Below, one piece after another: positions 17,943 to 27,314 of a DNA stretch of 64,000 bases. Each line of letters opens with the position of its first letter. The stretch's first letter is position 1. The stretch covers positions 179,359 through 243,358 of the forward strand of contig CANQDU010000003.1 of NCBI GenBank assembly GCA_947593925.1, read 5' to 3'. The DNA is from an uncultured Clostridia bacterium (lineage in GTDB: Bacteria; Bacillota; Clostridia; Oscillospirales; JAAYOS01). A model generated the notes under the pieces. The model ran no database searches, was not told where the DNA came from, and saw only the letters and a program-made list of their open reading frames with translations. A program made the position numbers and the translations under genes.

Positions 17943-18860
17943 TTATTCGCCGAGCTTCGTCCCGGGCTCGATGCGGTGGCCGTTGAGCCACGCCTTCGCG
18001 CTCATCCGCTTGCCGCCGGCGGCGGCTATGTCGGTGAGGACGACCGAGCCCTCCGCGCATGCAACCTCTATTCCCTCCCGCGTCGAGACGACCGTGCCCG
18101 GCTCTCCCTCAGTATGTCCGAGCGAGGCGGCGTAGAGCTTCATCGGCGCGCCGGAATATATTGTGAATGCTCCGGGGTCGGGGTTCATGGCGCGTATGAG
18201 GTCGCGCACCTCGCGCGCGGGGCGCGCGAAGTCCACGCGGCAGTCCTCCCGCATTATCTGCGCGGCGTAGACCGCGCCCTCCTCCGGCTGAGGCGCGCGC
18301 GGCGCCGTGCCGTCCTCGATGGCGCGTATAGTCTTTATCAGCAGCTCGCCGCCCATCTTCGCGTAGCGGTCTCGGAGAGTGCCGCCGGTGTCGTCCGGGC
18401 TTATCGGGGTCTCCTCGCGGAAGATCATATCCCCGGTGTCAAGCCCCTCCGACATGTACATCGTCGTGACGCCGCCGAGCGTGTCCCCCGCCTCTATGGC
18501 GCGCTGTATCGGCGCGGCTCCGCGCCAGCGCGGCAGGAGCGATGCATGCATGTTGACGGCGCCGTACCTCGGGTAGTCGAGGACCTCCTTCGGGAGTATC
18601 CTGCCGTAGGCCGCAACGACGATGAGCTCGGGGTCTATCTCACGGAGCAGGTCGCCGCACTTCTTCAGGCGGGTCGGCTGGAAGACCTCAACGCCGCGCT
18701 CGAGCGCGAGCGTCTTTACCGGCGGCGGCGTGAGGCGCATCTTTCTCCCCTGCGGCTTGTCCGGCTGGGTAAACACCGCGCGGACGTCCATGCCCGCGTC
18801 GAGAAGCGCGCGCAGACACTCCGCCGCTATCTCCGGCGTACCCATAAAGAGTATCCTCAT
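17943..18860 (-). CDS. fmt: Methionyl-tRNA formyltransferase
   Basis: Formylates initiator Met-tRNA with 10-formyl-THF. The 305 residues begin MRILFMGTPEIAAECL. The catalytic signature follows (NMHASLLPRWRGAAPIQRAI, with Asn and His), then DTGDMIF, and a C-terminal OB-like domain. The ATG overlaps the def stop by one base (TGATG), giving the common def-fmt pair. Confidence 0.97.
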   Translation of the reverse strand: MRILFMGTPEIAAECLRALLDAGMDVRAVFTQPDKPQGRKMRLTPPPVKTLALERGVEVFQPTRLKKCGDLLREIDPELIVVAAYGRILPKEVLDYPRYGAVNMHASLLPRWRGAAPIQRAIEAGDTLGGVTTMYMSEGLDTGDMIFREETPISPDDTGGTLRDRYAKMGGELLIKTIRAIEDGTAPRAPQPEEGAVYAAQIMREDCRVDFARPAREVRDLIRAMNPDPGAFTIYSGAPMKLYAASLGHTEGEPGTVVSTREGIEVACAEGSVVLTDIAAAGGKRMSAKAWLNGHRIEPGTKLGE

Positions 18861-19351
18861 CAGCGCGGCTCCTCCTCGCGCATACGCATGACCTCTTCTG
18901 TGGTGAGGTGGCGCTTGACCTTGTCTACAAAGCAGACGCCGTCGAGATGGTCGGTCTCGTGGCAGAACGCGCGGGCGGTGAGGCCCGTGCCGCTCACCTC
19001 AAACGGCTTGCCGTTCCTATCCTGCGCGCGGACGGTGACGTTCATCGGCCGCTCGACAAGTCCCCATCTGCCAGGGAAGCTCAGGCAGCCCTCCGCGCCT
19101 TCATTCTTCCCGTCCGCCGCGATTATCTCGGGGTTGACGAGCTCGATTATGTTGTCGTCCGCGTCTATGACGAGCACGACGCGGCGGAGCACGCCTACCT
19201 GCGGCGCGGCGAGGCCAAGTCCCTCCGCGTCGATAAGCGTCTCGCGCATATCGTCTATCAGCTCGTGCAGGCGGCGGTCAAAGACCGTCACCTCTCTTGA
19301 ACGCTTGCGGAGAACGGGATCCCCGTCCTCAACTATCTTGCGCAGTGCCAT
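18860..19351 (-). CDS. def: Peptide deformylase
   Basis: Metal-dependent removal of the N-terminal formyl group. The 163 residues show all three motifs: GLAAPQVG, EGCLSFP and the metal site HETDHLDG. The ATG at 19351 follows a purine-rich AAAGGGG and gives the standard MALRKIVEDGDPVLRK start. It lies 26 bases after priA and overlaps fmt by one base. Confidence 0.97.
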   Translation of the reverse strand: MALRKIVEDGDPVLRKRSREVTVFDRRLHELIDDMRETLIDAEGLGLAAPQVGVLRRVVLVIDADDNIIELVNPEIIAADGKNEGAEGCLSFPGRWGLVERPMNVTVRAQDRNGKPFEVSGTGLTARAFCHETDHLDGVCFVDKVKRHLTTEEVMRMREEEPR

Positions 19352-19377
19352 TTTCTTTCTGCCCCTTTCTCTGTGTA

Positions 19378-21825
19378 TCAGATATCGTTGGGATTTATGT
19401 CTGCGAATACCGCGCACCCCTTTCTTTCGGACGCGCGGAACAGCCGTATCGCGTGGGTAATGACGAGCCGCAGCGTCCTGTCCGCCTTTCCCATGAGCGT
19501 CATCCTGTAGCGGTAGCGCCCCGCCATGCGGAACACCGCCGCCTGCGTCGGCCCGAGGACCTTCGTGTCCGGCGAGTGCTCCGAAATGAGCTCGCGCAGG
19601 AGGTCGCGCATGCGCATCGCTCCGTCGAGCGCGAGCGACTCGTCTAGCGCGCTCACCTCCACCGAGATGAGGTCGCAGAACGGCGGGTAGCCGAGCCGCT
19701 TTCTCAGCGCTATCTCCTCCGAGAAGAACCCCTCGTAGTTCTGCTCCGCCGCCGCGAGCAGCAGTGGGCTCGAGGGCGTGAAGGTCTGAAGTATCGCGTG
19801 GCCGCCGTCCTCGCCCCGTCCGGCTCTGCCGACGACCTGCGTTATTATCGAAAACGTCCGCTCGTTTGCGCGGAAGTCGTCCGCGTAGAGCGCGCTGTCC
19901 GCATTGAGGACGCCGACGAGCGTTACCTTCGGGAAGTCGAGTCCCTTCGCTATCATCTGCGTACCGAGCAGCACGTCCGCCTCGCCCGCGCGGAACTTCG
20001 AAAGTATCTCCTCGTGCGAGTGGCGCGCGGAGGTGGTGTCCGAGTCCATACGGAGCACCCGCACGCCGGGGATGAGGTCTATGAGCTCCCGCTCGACCCG
20101 CTGAGTTCCCGCGCCGACGAGCTTCAGCTCGCCGCCGCACTCGGGGCAGCGCTCCGGCTTCGGCTCGCTCGAGCCGCAGTAGTGGCACATCAGGCGGCCG
20201 TTCGCGGAGTGGTAGGTGTAGGCGGACGAGCAGTTGGGGCACTCGGGGGTGTACCCGCACTCGGCACATATCACGCGCCGCGCCGCGCCCCGGCGGTTGA
20301 GGAAGAGTATCGACTGCCGCTCCTTCGCCATCCGCTCCTCTATCGCGTGTCGGAGCGCTGCGCTTATCATGCCGGGGTTCGCCCGCCGCAGCTCCTCCCG
20401 CATATCGACTATCTCGACCGAGGGAAGCGGACGCGAGGCGTACCGCTCCTTCAGCGTGACGAGCTCGTATATGCCGCTCCTCGCGCGCTCGTAGCTCTCC
20501 ACCGACGGCGTCGCGCTGCCGAGCACAAGGAGCGCGGACGCGCTCGCGGCGCGCCTCCGCGCGACGTCGCGCGCGTGGTAGCGCGGCGTGCTCTCCGACT
20601 TGTAGCTTCTCTCCTGCTCCTCGTCTATGACGATGAGGCCGAGGTTTGAGATAGGCGCGAACACCGCCGAACGTGTGCCGAGCACGACGTCCGCCTCGCC
20701 CGCGCGGATGCGCTTCCACTCGTCCGCGCGCTCGCCGACGGTGAGCGCCGAGTGGAGTATCGCCACCCTGTCTCCGAAGCGTGCGCGGAAGAGGCGCATG
20801 AGCTGCGGCGTAAGAGCTATCTCCGGCGCGAGAATCATCGCGCCGCGCCCGCTCTCTATGACCTTTGCCGCAAGCTCGATGTACACAAGCGTCTTTCCCG
20901 AACCGGTGACGCCGTACAGCAGCGCGGCGGCGGGCTTCCCGCCGTCCGCGAGCGCCGCGAGGCGGTCGAGCGCCGCCTGCTGCTCCTCATTGAGTTCGGC
21001 GGGGCCGGACGGCTCCACCTGCTCAAGCTCCGGACGGCGGTAGGTCGGAAGACGCTTCTCCGCGATGAGCCCGCTCTTCTTCATGCCGGTCACCTGCTGC
21101 TTTGTCGCGCCGGTGAAGTAGGTTATCTCGCCGAGGGCGGCCTCGCCCGTGTCGCGCAGGAAGTTCAGCACGTCGCGGCGGTAGGGGTATTTGTCTCCGT
21201 TGCGCGCGATGTAGCGCCGCGCCTCCTCGTCGGTGACAGCGAGGCTGAATATCCTCACCGTCTTGTCGCCGACAACGCGGCTCGCCGCAGTCTCGCGGAC
21301 TATCACGCCGCGGCTCACGAGCGCGTCGAAGTTTTTGCCTCCCGCCGCCCGCTCGCCCTTCGCGACGCTGACGCCCTCCGCCGCAAGTTCTATCGCCGCG
21401 CGCTCCGCGTCGCTTTCCGCGAGTGCGAGCGCCGCGTCGCGGCTCATCTCCGGCGCGAGGCGGTACTCGTCGTCCACGGAGTACCATATACCGCTCGGAA
21501 GCATGGCCTTCACCGCGTCGTAGTATGTGCAGAAGCACCTGTCGCGGAGTGCGAGCGCAAGGCGGATAAGCTCCGGCGTGAACACCGGCTCGCGGTCGAG
21601 CACGTGGAGTACGGGCTTGAGCTTCCGTTCCCCCACGTCGTCGGTGATGTCGAGCACCATCGCCTCGGTACGGCGGTTGCGCGTTCCGAACGGCACGAGT
21701 ACCCGCGTCCCTACGGCTATCTGCTGCTCAAGTGACGCGGGTATCAGGTATGTGTATGTGTGATCGGCGGCGTACGCCGCGGCGCTGACCGCGACCTTCG
21801 CCGCCCGGACGGTCTCCTCGTACAC
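19378..21825 (-). CDS. priA: Primosomal replication restart helicase PriA
   Basis: Reloads the replisome at collapsed forks. The 815 residues comprise the 3'-end-binding and winged-helix N-terminal part, helicase motifs (Walker A GVTGSGKT at 305-312; IDEEQERSYKSE as motif II), eight zinc-binding cysteines in CAECGYTPECPNCS and CHYCGS...CPECGG, and the late QVVGRAGR motif. DEEQ replaces the DEEH of enterobacteria. A GTG start at 21825 is supported by AAGGA six bases upstream, directly after rpoZ. In Bacillus coaBC lies between rpoZ and priA; it is absent here. Confidence 0.96.
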   Translation of the reverse strand: MYEETVRAAKVAVSAAAYAADHTYTYLIPASLEQQIAVGTRVLVPFGTRNRRTEAMVLDITDDVGERKLKPVLHVLDREPVFTPELIRLALALRDRCFCTYYDAVKAMLPSGIWYSVDDEYRLAPEMSRDAALALAESDAERAAIELAAEGVSVAKGERAAGGKNFDALVSRGVIVRETAASRVVGDKTVRIFSLAVTDEEARRYIARNGDKYPYRRDVLNFLRDTGEAALGEITYFTGATKQQVTGMKKSGLIAEKRLPTYRRPELEQVEPSGPAELNEEQQAALDRLAALADGGKPAAALLYGVTGSGKTLVYIELAAKVIESGRGAMILAPEIALTPQLMRLFRARFGDRVAILHSALTVGERADEWKRIRAGEADVVLGTRSAVFAPISNLGLIVIDEEQERSYKSESTPRYHARDVARRRAASASALLVLGSATPSVESYERARSGIYELVTLKERYASRPLPSVEIVDMREELRRANPGMISAALRHAIEERMAKERQSILFLNRRGAARRVICAECGYTPECPNCSSAYTYHSANGRLMCHYCGSSEPKPERCPECGGELKLVGAGTQRVERELIDLIPGVRVLRMDSDTTSARHSHEEILSKFRAGEADVLLGTQMIAKGLDFPKVTLVGVLNADSALYADDFRANERTFSIITQVVGRAGRGEDGGHAILQTFTPSSPLLLAAAEQNYEGFFSEEIALRKRLGYPPFCDLISVEVSALDESLALDGAMRMRDLLRELISEHSPDTKVLGPTQAAVFRMAGRYRYRMTLMGKADRTLRLVITHAIRLFRASERKGCAVFADINPNDI

Positions 21826-21827
21826 CG

Positions 21828-22049
21828 TTATTCCTTGGCCGCGCTCTGGAAGCCGTCGCGCAGAGTGCCGCGGGTACGTCCCTCGTTTATGTCGTTGATA
21901 GCCATCTTGACCGGCTTCTCCTCAAGCTTCTCGCCCGCCTCGTCGGCCCGTCCGGCTATCTCACGCGCGCGGCGCGCGGTGAGGTTGACGAGCATATAGC
22001 GGTTGTCTACCTTCTTCAAAAGGTCCGTGATAGTGGGATAGAGCATCAT
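21828..22049 (-). CDS. rpoZ: RNA polymerase omega subunit
   Basis: Small subunit of 73 residues that assists assembly of RNA polymerase. It begins [20 protein letters not shown] and has VNLTARRAREIAGRADE and EEKPVKMAINDINEG, the conserved omega core. Two adjacent ATG codons (22049 and 22046) overlap the gmk stop; the GGAGG inside the gmk end is better spaced for the first. It sits between gmk and priA as in other Firmicutes. Confidence 0.93.
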   Translation of the reverse strand: MMLYPTITDLLKKVDNRYMLVNLTARRAREIAGRADEAGEKLEEKPVKMAINDINEGRTRGTLRDGFQSAAKE

Positions 22050-22657
22050 ATTCCGAGTCCTCCTTTGACTGATTCGATGCACTTTGCCGCTTTGAGCCTC
22101 TCGGCGGCCATTATACTTTCTATGTCGCTTACCGCATGGGGCACGGTATCGTTTTTAACTATGTAGTCGTACTCGTCCATGTGAAGTATCTCGGCGCGAG
22201 CCTTCTCCATGCGCGCCGCTATCTGCTCCTCCGTCTCGGTGCCCCGCCCGCGAAGGCGGCGCTCCAGCTCCTCAAAGCTCGGCGGCACGAGGAACACCAG
22301 TACCGCGTCCGGGCGCTTCCGTTTTACGTTGTTCGCGCCGTTTATCTCGATGACAAGTATCATGTCCCGCCCGGCGGCGAGAGCGGCGTCTACCGCCGCC
22401 GCCGGCGTACCGTAGGACGCCGTGGTGTACTCCGCGTACTCCAGGAACTCCCCGCGCTCTATCATTTCGGCGAAGCGCTCCCGCGTGACGAAGTAGTAGT
22501 CCACCCCCTCCGTCTCTCCCTCGCGCGGAGCGCGGGTCGTCGCGGAGACCGAGAACGCCGTCTCGGGATGCAGGCGCAGCAGCTCGCGCACGACGGTGTC
22601 CTTTCCCGTCCCGCTCGGCGCGGAGACGACGTAGAGGGTGCCCTTCCGTTCACTCAT
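22046..22657 (-). CDS. gmk: Guanylate kinase
   Basis: Phosphorylates GMP to GDP. The 203 residues show the P-loop [11 protein letters not shown] near residue 12, [22 protein letters not shown] for GMP binding, and YGTPAAAV. The ATG at 22657 lies inside the end of remA (8-bp overlap), and its ribosome site is part of the acidic remA tail. Standard remA-gmk-rpoZ order. Confidence 0.97.
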   Translation of the reverse strand: MSERKGTLYVVSAPSGTGKDTVVRELLRLHPETAFSVSATTRAPREGETEGVDYYFVTRERFAEMIERGEFLEYAEYTTASYGTPAAAVDAALAAGRDMILVIEINGANNVKRKRPDAVLVFLVPPSFEELERRLRGRGTETEEQIAARMEKARAEILHMDEYDYIVKNDTVPHAVSDIESIMAAERLKAAKCIESVKGGLGI

Positions 22658-22913
22658 CCTCCTCGTCCTCCTCGTCTCCGCCGCTCGTGACGCGGCCGGC
22701 TATCGTCTCCGGCTGTATCGCGGAAAGGACGATGTGATCCGAGTCGGTGATGAGAACCGCGCGGCTCTTGCGGCCGTAGGTCGCGTCGATAAGCATGCCG
22801 CGCTCCCGCGCGTCCTGAACCATCCGCTTTATCGGCGCGGAATCCGGGCTCACTATCGCCACGAGCCGCGCCGCCGAGACCATGTTCCCGAAACCTATGT
22901 TTATGAGCTTCAT
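22650..22913 (-). CDS. remA: RemA-like regulatory protein (DUF370)
   Basis: The 87 residues start [20 protein letters not shown], the hallmark of RemA, a DNA-binding regulator of biofilm matrix genes in Bacillus and a conserved neighbour of gmk in Firmicutes. The acidic C-terminal tail ([10 protein letters not shown]) is encoded by a GAGGAGGAC run that doubles as the Shine-Dalgarno region of gmk. The role in this organism is inferred from family only. Confidence 0.9.
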   Translation of the reverse strand: MKLINIGFGNMVSAARLVAIVSPDSAPIKRMVQDARERGMLIDATYGRKSRAVLITDSDHIVLSAIQPETIAGRVTSGGDEEDEEDE

Positions 22914-22959
22914 CCGATGAACTACCTTTCTTTTGCAAAACACGCTCAAAGCGCATTTT

Positions 22960-23859
22960 TTACTCTATGTTCTGTACCTGCTCGCGTATCTTCTCAATCT
23001 CGCTTTTCAACGCTACGACTTCGCGCGCGATGTCGAGGTCGTTTGCCTTCGAGCCTATCGTGTTCGCCTCGCGGTTAAACTCCTGAATGAGGAAGTCGAG
23101 CTTCCGTCCGACAGCGCCGCCCTCCGTGAGCAGCTTGCGGAGCTCCGCTATGTGACTACGGAGGCGCACCGTCTCCTCATCGACGGCGACCTTGTCGGCG
23201 TATATCGCCGCCTCGGTGACTATCCGCCCCTCGTCCGCGCTCGCGCCGAGCTTTTCGAGCGTGTCGTGAAGCCGCGCGAGCAATTTGTCAAAGTATCCCG
23301 CGACGCACTCCTTCGAGCGCTCCTCTATGCGTCCGACCGTCCGCTCTATCGTGTCCGCGCGCGAGAGAATGTCCTGCGTGAGGCGCTCGCCCTCCGCGCG
23401 GCTCATCGAAAGGAAGCTCTCCTCCGCCGCGTCGAGCGCCGCGAGGACGCCCGCCATCAGCTCGTCCCCGTCCGGCTCGTCCGCCTCGACCGAAAGCACG
23501 CCCTCGAGGCGCGAGAACGCCACGAGGTCGAGGTTTACCGCGAAGCCCGGCAGAGGCTTCGCCGCCATCCGCTTCAGCTCGTCCAGCGCCTGCATGTACT
23601 TCTCGGCCGCCGCCGCGTTCACCTTTATCTCAGGCGCGGAGCCCGGCTGTTTTTCGACGGTGACGAACACATCCGTCTTGCCGCGCGACACGTTCTGCGC
23701 GAGGCGGCTCTTTATCGCGTCCTCCATGTAGACGTAAACGCGCGGGAGGCGCACGTTGCAGTCGAAGTAGCGGTGGTTGACGGAGCGCATCTCGACGGTT
23801 ATGTCGCACCCCGCGGCGCTCGCCGTCCCGCGTCCGTAGCCGGTCATGCTCCTTATCAT
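22960..23859 (-). CDS. YicC/YloC family endoribonuclease
   Basis: The 299 residues start [11 protein letters not shown] with [18 protein letters not shown], the family signature, and end in the C-terminal domain [21 protein letters not shown]. coli YicC is an RNase that acts on a small RNA; the role in clostridia is not established. Its ribosome site GAGGAGAGG lies within the end of the upstream membrane gene. Heads the remA-gmk-rpoZ-priA block. Confidence 0.93.
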   Translation of the reverse strand: MIRSMTGYGRGTASAAGCDITVEMRSVNHRYFDCNVRLPRVYVYMEDAIKSRLAQNVSRGKTDVFVTVEKQPGSAPEIKVNAAAAEKYMQALDELKRMAAKPLPGFAVNLDLVAFSRLEGVLSVEADEPDGDELMAGVLAALDAAEESFLSMSRAEGERLTQDILSRADTIERTVGRIEERSKECVAGYFDKLLARLHDTLEKLGASADEGRIVTEAAIYADKVAVDEETVRLRSHIAELRKLLTEGGAVGRKLDFLIQEFNREANTIGSKANDLDIAREVVALKSEIEKIREQVQNIE

Positions 23860-23862
23860 AGC

Positions 23863-24399
23863 CTATCCTCTCCTCTTTATATACTTTCCGAATTTGGATA
23901 TAAACAACGCGATGAGCCCCGAAAAGCCTATATCGTATATCACGAACGCGGCGTTTCCCGCGAGGTACACCGTCCATACCGCCCAATCGACGGCAAGGAA
24001 GTCGAAAAGCACCGCCCTTGCCGCAAGCAGGAGCACCGTGAGAAGCGCGTTGAACACCGCGAGCTTTACCGCCCACTCGAGCGGTTTTGCGCGCAGGCGC
24101 TCCGCGAGGCTCTTTATCATCGGGTAGTGCCCGAAGACCGCCGCGTACACCAGCGCCGCGCCCTTCGACGGCACGAGCAGCAGCGAGAGCGCCGCCGTCA
24201 CCGCATACACGGCAAACCCGGCGGGAAGTCCCGCCGTCAGCACTGCCGCCGCCGGGAGAAGTCCCGCGGCGGCGACGAGCGCGAGCCGCGCCGTCGGCAC
24301 CGTCCCCGCGAGGTACATCAGCACCGTTCCGAGCGCCGCGAGCACGGCGCAGAGCGCCGCGTCCCGCGCGGAAAACACGTTTTTCTTCTCCCCCGCCAT
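23863..24399 (-). CDS. Integral membrane protein, unknown function
   Basis: The 178 residues contain about five hydrophobic segments and short basic loops, ending in FISKFGKYIKRRG. The start MAGEKKNVFSARDAALCAVL and the pattern VPSKGAALVYAAVFGHYPMIKSLAERL resemble hypothetical membrane proteins often found beside DnaJ-like genes in clostridia. The helix layout is reminiscent of ECF S-components, but I cannot assign a substrate. The ATG follows the dnaJ-like stop by one base without a clear ribosome site, so translation is probably coupled. Confidence 0.7.
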   Translation of the reverse strand: MAGEKKNVFSARDAALCAVLAALGTVLMYLAGTVPTARLALVAAAGLLPAAAVLTAGLPAGFAVYAVTAALSLLLVPSKGAALVYAAVFGHYPMIKSLAERLRAKPLEWAVKLAVFNALLTVLLLAARAVLFDFLAVDWAVWTVYLAGNAAFVIYDIGFSGLIALFISKFGKYIKRRG

Positions 24400-24400
24400 A

Positions 24401-25018
24401 CTAGCAGCAGCGGATGAGGTCGCCGCCCATGCACTCACAGCAGGTGTCCGCGCAGAGCAGGTCTCCGCAGAGGCCGCACCCGGTGAGTCCGCCGCCGGCG
24501 GCGGTCGTGCCCCGGTACATACCGCCGCCGCGCTGGAGCATCGCGAGCGCCTGACGGTATTCCATGTTGTTCGGGTCCATGTTGACGGCCGTGGCGATGT
24601 TGCGCATCGCCTCGTCATACATTCCCTTCTGGCGGCAGACTATGCCGTAGAGGAAGTACCACTCCGCGTTCCTGTCCGGAACGGAGTTCAGCAGCACCTC
24701 CGCCTGCGAGAGGTTCCCCGCCTGTATATACTGGCGTACGCGGGTGTAGACGCTGCTCTGCGCGCCGTATCCGCCGCCCCCGCCGTAGTTCGGAGAGGAC
24801 GAGCCGCCTCCGCCGTAGGAGGTCCCGTTCTGGCGCATCTTTGTTATCTCGTCATACGCCTCGTTTATCTGCTTCATCTTCTCCTCGGCGAGGTCGCCGA
24901 GGGGATTGTCGGCATAGTTGTCCGGATGATACTTGCGGGCGAGATCGCGGTACGCCCGCTTGACCTCCTCGTCCGAGGCCGAGGGGTCCACTCCCAGTAT
25001 CTTATAGGGGTCGTTCAT
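24401..25018 (-). CDS. J-domain protein with TPR-like region and cysteine-rich tail
   Basis: The 205 residues begin with a J domain ([20 protein letters not shown], with HPD in KYHPDNY). A glycine/serine linker follows, then two TPR-like helices ([39 protein letters not shown]). The end holds seven or eight cysteines ([19 protein letters not shown]) and terminates in RCC. The J domain stimulates Hsp70. The cysteine tail suggests a metal or membrane anchor. It is not the housekeeping DnaJ, which has a zinc finger and a longer C-terminus. Confidence 0.85.
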   Translation of the reverse strand: MNDPYKILGVDPSASDEEVKRAYRDLARKYHPDNYADNPLGDLAEEKMKQINEAYDEITKMRQNGTSYGGGGSSSPNYGGGGGYGAQSSVYTRVRQYIQAGNLSQAEVLLNSVPDRNAEWYFLYGIVCRQKGMYDEAMRNIATAVNMDPNNMEYRQALAMLQRGGGMYRGTTAAGGGLTGCGLCGDLLCADTCCECMGGDLIRCC

Positions 25019-25040
25019 CTCAACAGCTCCTTAATCCAAC

Positions 25041-25904
25041 CTATAAAGTCCTTTTGGACTTCTTTGCCTTCCATCTGCCCGCGAGAACTTCGTCCGTCAC
25101 GGCGTAGAGGCCGAGACGAAGCGTGTTCTCAACGAGCGCCGCCTCGCGTCCGAGCTCCAGCTCCCGCGCAGCCTCCCAGGCGGCGTCGAGCGAGAACGCG
25201 AGCGTGCCCTCGAGGTGCGCCCTCGTCTCCTCGTCCGGCGGACCGGTGAGGCCGAAGCGTTCCGCCACGGGGTTGTATCGGCGCGCGGCGATATCCTCCC
25301 CGAGGTCGTCGCAAGCATCGACGATGTATATCCATCTGCCGATGTGGTAGAACATCCGCGCCGTCCGCTCGCCCGCAAGCTCCTCGCCCGCGGCGGAGAG
25401 TATCCGCGCGAACGCATCCGCGGGGTAGTCTATCGAAGCGCACCGCTCGACCTCGAGCTTTTCGAGCGCCGCGAGCGCTTCGTCCACCTTCAGACCGAGC
25501 TCGGGGCGGAAGCGCCTCGCCTTCCGGTAGTACGGCGTGAGGAGCAGGCGCAGGAAACGCGAGCCGAGACCTCGGAAAAACCCGGAGTCCCGCACCTCGT
25601 CGTCAAGCTTCTTATATCCGAGAAGCACGGTGAGGTCGGCGGCAAGCTCCATACCGTTCCCCTTGCAGAGGATGCACTTCTTTCGGAAGGGGCTCGCGGC
25701 ACAGCGCCGGAACTCCGGCGCGGCGGAGCCGTCCAGCCCGTCCGCAACTGCGGCGTAGAACGCGAGGTCGTAACTCAGCAGGAACCGCGCGCCGAAGCCG
25801 TACCGTCGGCTCAGCATATGGCAGAGCCCGCAGTAGACCGCTCGGAACCGCTCGAACTCGGAGACCTTCAGCTCTCCCTTCAGCGGACGCACATACCCGA
25901 ACAT
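25041..25904 (-). CDS. DUF5685 family protein
   Basis: The 287 residues start MFGYVRPLKGELKVSEFERF, followed by YCGLCHMLSRRYG, which is the family opening. Further conserved cysteines (FRKKCILCKGN), YYRKARRF and IYIVDACDDLGED follow. Helical and soluble, function unknown; the paired cysteines suggest metal binding. The ATG at 25904 follows GGGAGG at six bases. It is almost always near J-domain proteins in clostridia, which agrees with this locus. Confidence 0.8.
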   Translation of the reverse strand: MFGYVRPLKGELKVSEFERFRAVYCGLCHMLSRRYGFGARFLLSYDLAFYAAVADGLDGSAAPEFRRCAASPFRKKCILCKGNGMELAADLTVLLGYKKLDDEVRDSGFFRGLGSRFLRLLLTPYYRKARRFRPELGLKVDEALAALEKLEVERCASIDYPADAFARILSAAGEELAGERTARMFYHIGRWIYIVDACDDLGEDIAARRYNPVAERFGLTGPPDEETRAHLEGTLAFSLDAAWEAARELELGREAALVENTLRLGLYAVTDEVLAGRWKAKKSKRTL

Positions 25905-25984
25905 CCCGAACCTCCCGCTCCGAAGAAGCCGCGCATCCTGCCCGGCGCACGGAAAATAACGAGTCCATAATAGCCTCATCTTAT

Positions 25985-26014
25985 ATTTTACTACAAAAGC
26001 ACCCCAAAGCGCAA
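25985..26014 (-). promoter_or_regulatory. Possible promoter of the DUF5685/dnaJ-like cluster
   Basis: Minus strand: TTGCGC (26009-26014), 18-bp spacer, TAAAAT (25985-25990). It overlaps the cdaR terminator hairpin, so terminator and promoter share bases. Confidence 0.5.
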
Positions 26015-26031
26015 GCTTTTGGGGTGCTTAA
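25994..26031 (-). terminator. Terminator of cdaA-cdaR
   Basis: Minus strand: AGCACCCCAAA pairs with TTTGGGGTGCT around a GCTTGCGC loop region, followed by TTTTGT. It lies about 40 bases after the cdaR stop. Confidence 0.8.
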
Positions 26032-26072
26032 ACGAAAAATTTACAGTTTGTTCATCATGAGGCTCGGCGGGG

Positions 26073-27314
26073 TCACTCGCCCGCCTCGTCCTCCGGCACA
26101 AGCTCCACCGAGACGTTGTACTCGCCGAGCACTCCGACGTCCGGGAAGCCGTCCACATAGACGTCCGCATCGACGGTGTAGCGTCCGCTCTCGGTTATGC
26201 CTGTGCCGCGCAGGTCGGCCACGACCCGCAGGTTGATAGGCTCTATCCCGTCAAGATCCTCAGCCTTGCCGCGCAGGGTGATGCTCCGCTCGTTCGTTAT
26301 GACCTTTACGGCGAGACCCTCCGGCTGGTTTATCGCGACGATGTTGTCACAGACTACCGACTTCACCGAAAGTCCCTCAAGAGTCACCGAGACGCTGCAC
26401 TCCTCCTCGCCGGAGAGGCTCTCCACGCCGTTCGGCAGGCTTATCGGGAAGGTGAACTCCGCCGTGCCGAGCACGTCCGCAAGGTCTATGGAGCCGACAT
26501 CGACCGAGTTGAGCGCGTCCACTATCGAGGGCTCGCCCGCGACCTCTATCTCTGCGGGCTCTATCGTCCACTTCGCGTCCGTCTCGACGGCGCCCGCGCC
26601 GCCCACTATCCTTATCGAGAGCGGCAGGGTCTTCATCTTCTGGACGGGCATTGTCACGCTGACCGTCTCGTAATTGACGTTCAGCTCCTCGGACTCAACA
26701 AGCCCCCCGTCGTCGGTATAGAGCGAATAGGCGACGTCCGCGGTGATGGTGCTGTCAACATTCTGCCTCGTCCAGACCGCTTCGGCATAGCCGATGCTGC
26801 TCACGAGCTCGCGCGGCCCGGTGACGAGTATCGACGCGGGCTCTATCACGGGCGTCTTTGTGATGAAGCCCTCGGAAACGCTTCCGTCGTTGCGGAGGCG
26901 CACCTCCACGGCGGTGGTTATCACGTTCTCAAGCGTGACGTTGAGGTAGTACGGGGACTGGTCGAGCAGCGTCACATCCTCGTCGGGAATGGTGACGGTG
27001 TAGCTTACCTGCTTTGTTCCGGCGCTGTTGTAGCGGCTGATGTCCGCCTCGACCGTTATCGACTCCTTGTGGGTGTTCAGCTCCGCAATGTCCCGTATGC
27101 TGCCCATCACAGTCAGGTCCACGGTGGCGTGCTTCTCGGAGGTCATCATGAGGTCGTAGTCCTCATAGATCTCATCCGCGCCGATAAACGTGACCGGAAC
27201 GCCGCTTATGACGTCCTCCTTCTGCGGGTTTTCCACGCCGACGACGTATATCCACAGCAGCACGGAGGCGACAAAAGCGATCAAAATATAGAGGATTCTA
27301 GTTCTCCCTGCCAT
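26073..27314 (-). CDS. cdaR: c-di-AMP cyclase regulator with YbbR repeats
   Basis: The 413 residues have one N-terminal membrane segment (ILYILIAFVASVLLWIYVVGV) followed by an extracellular chain of YbbR-like beta repeats, each with the ENV/PASI-VTGP-type pattern. Known to bind and tune the diadenylate cyclase CdaA at the membrane. Its ATG overlaps the end of cdaA by 17 bases, so the two are co-expressed. glmM, often third in this operon, is not present here; a terminator follows instead. Confidence 0.92.
   Translation of the reverse strand: MAGRTRILYILIAFVASVLLWIYVVGVENPQKEDVISGVPVTFIGADEIYEDYDLMMTSEKHATVDLTVMGSIRDIAELNTHKESITVEADISRYNSAGTKQVSYTVTIPDEDVTLLDQSPYYLNVTLENVITTAVEVRLRNDGSVSEGFITKTPVIEPASILVTGPRELVSSIGYAEAVWTRQNVDSTITADVAYSLYTDDGGLVESEELNVNYETVSVTMPVQKMKTLPLSIRIVGGAGAVETDAKWTIEPAEIEVAGEPSIVDALNSVDVGSIDLADVLGTAEFTFPISLPNGVESLSGEEECSVSVTLEGLSVKSVVCDNIVAINQPEGLAVKVITNERSITLRGKAEDLDGIEPINLRVVADLRGTGITESGRYTVDADVYVDGFPDVGVLGEYNVSVELVPEDEAGE

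Noticed and set aside
24401-25018. Housekeeping dnaJ
   Set aside because: Only the J domain is shared; the zinc finger and C-terminal substrate domains are absent and TPR-like and cysteine-rich parts replace them.
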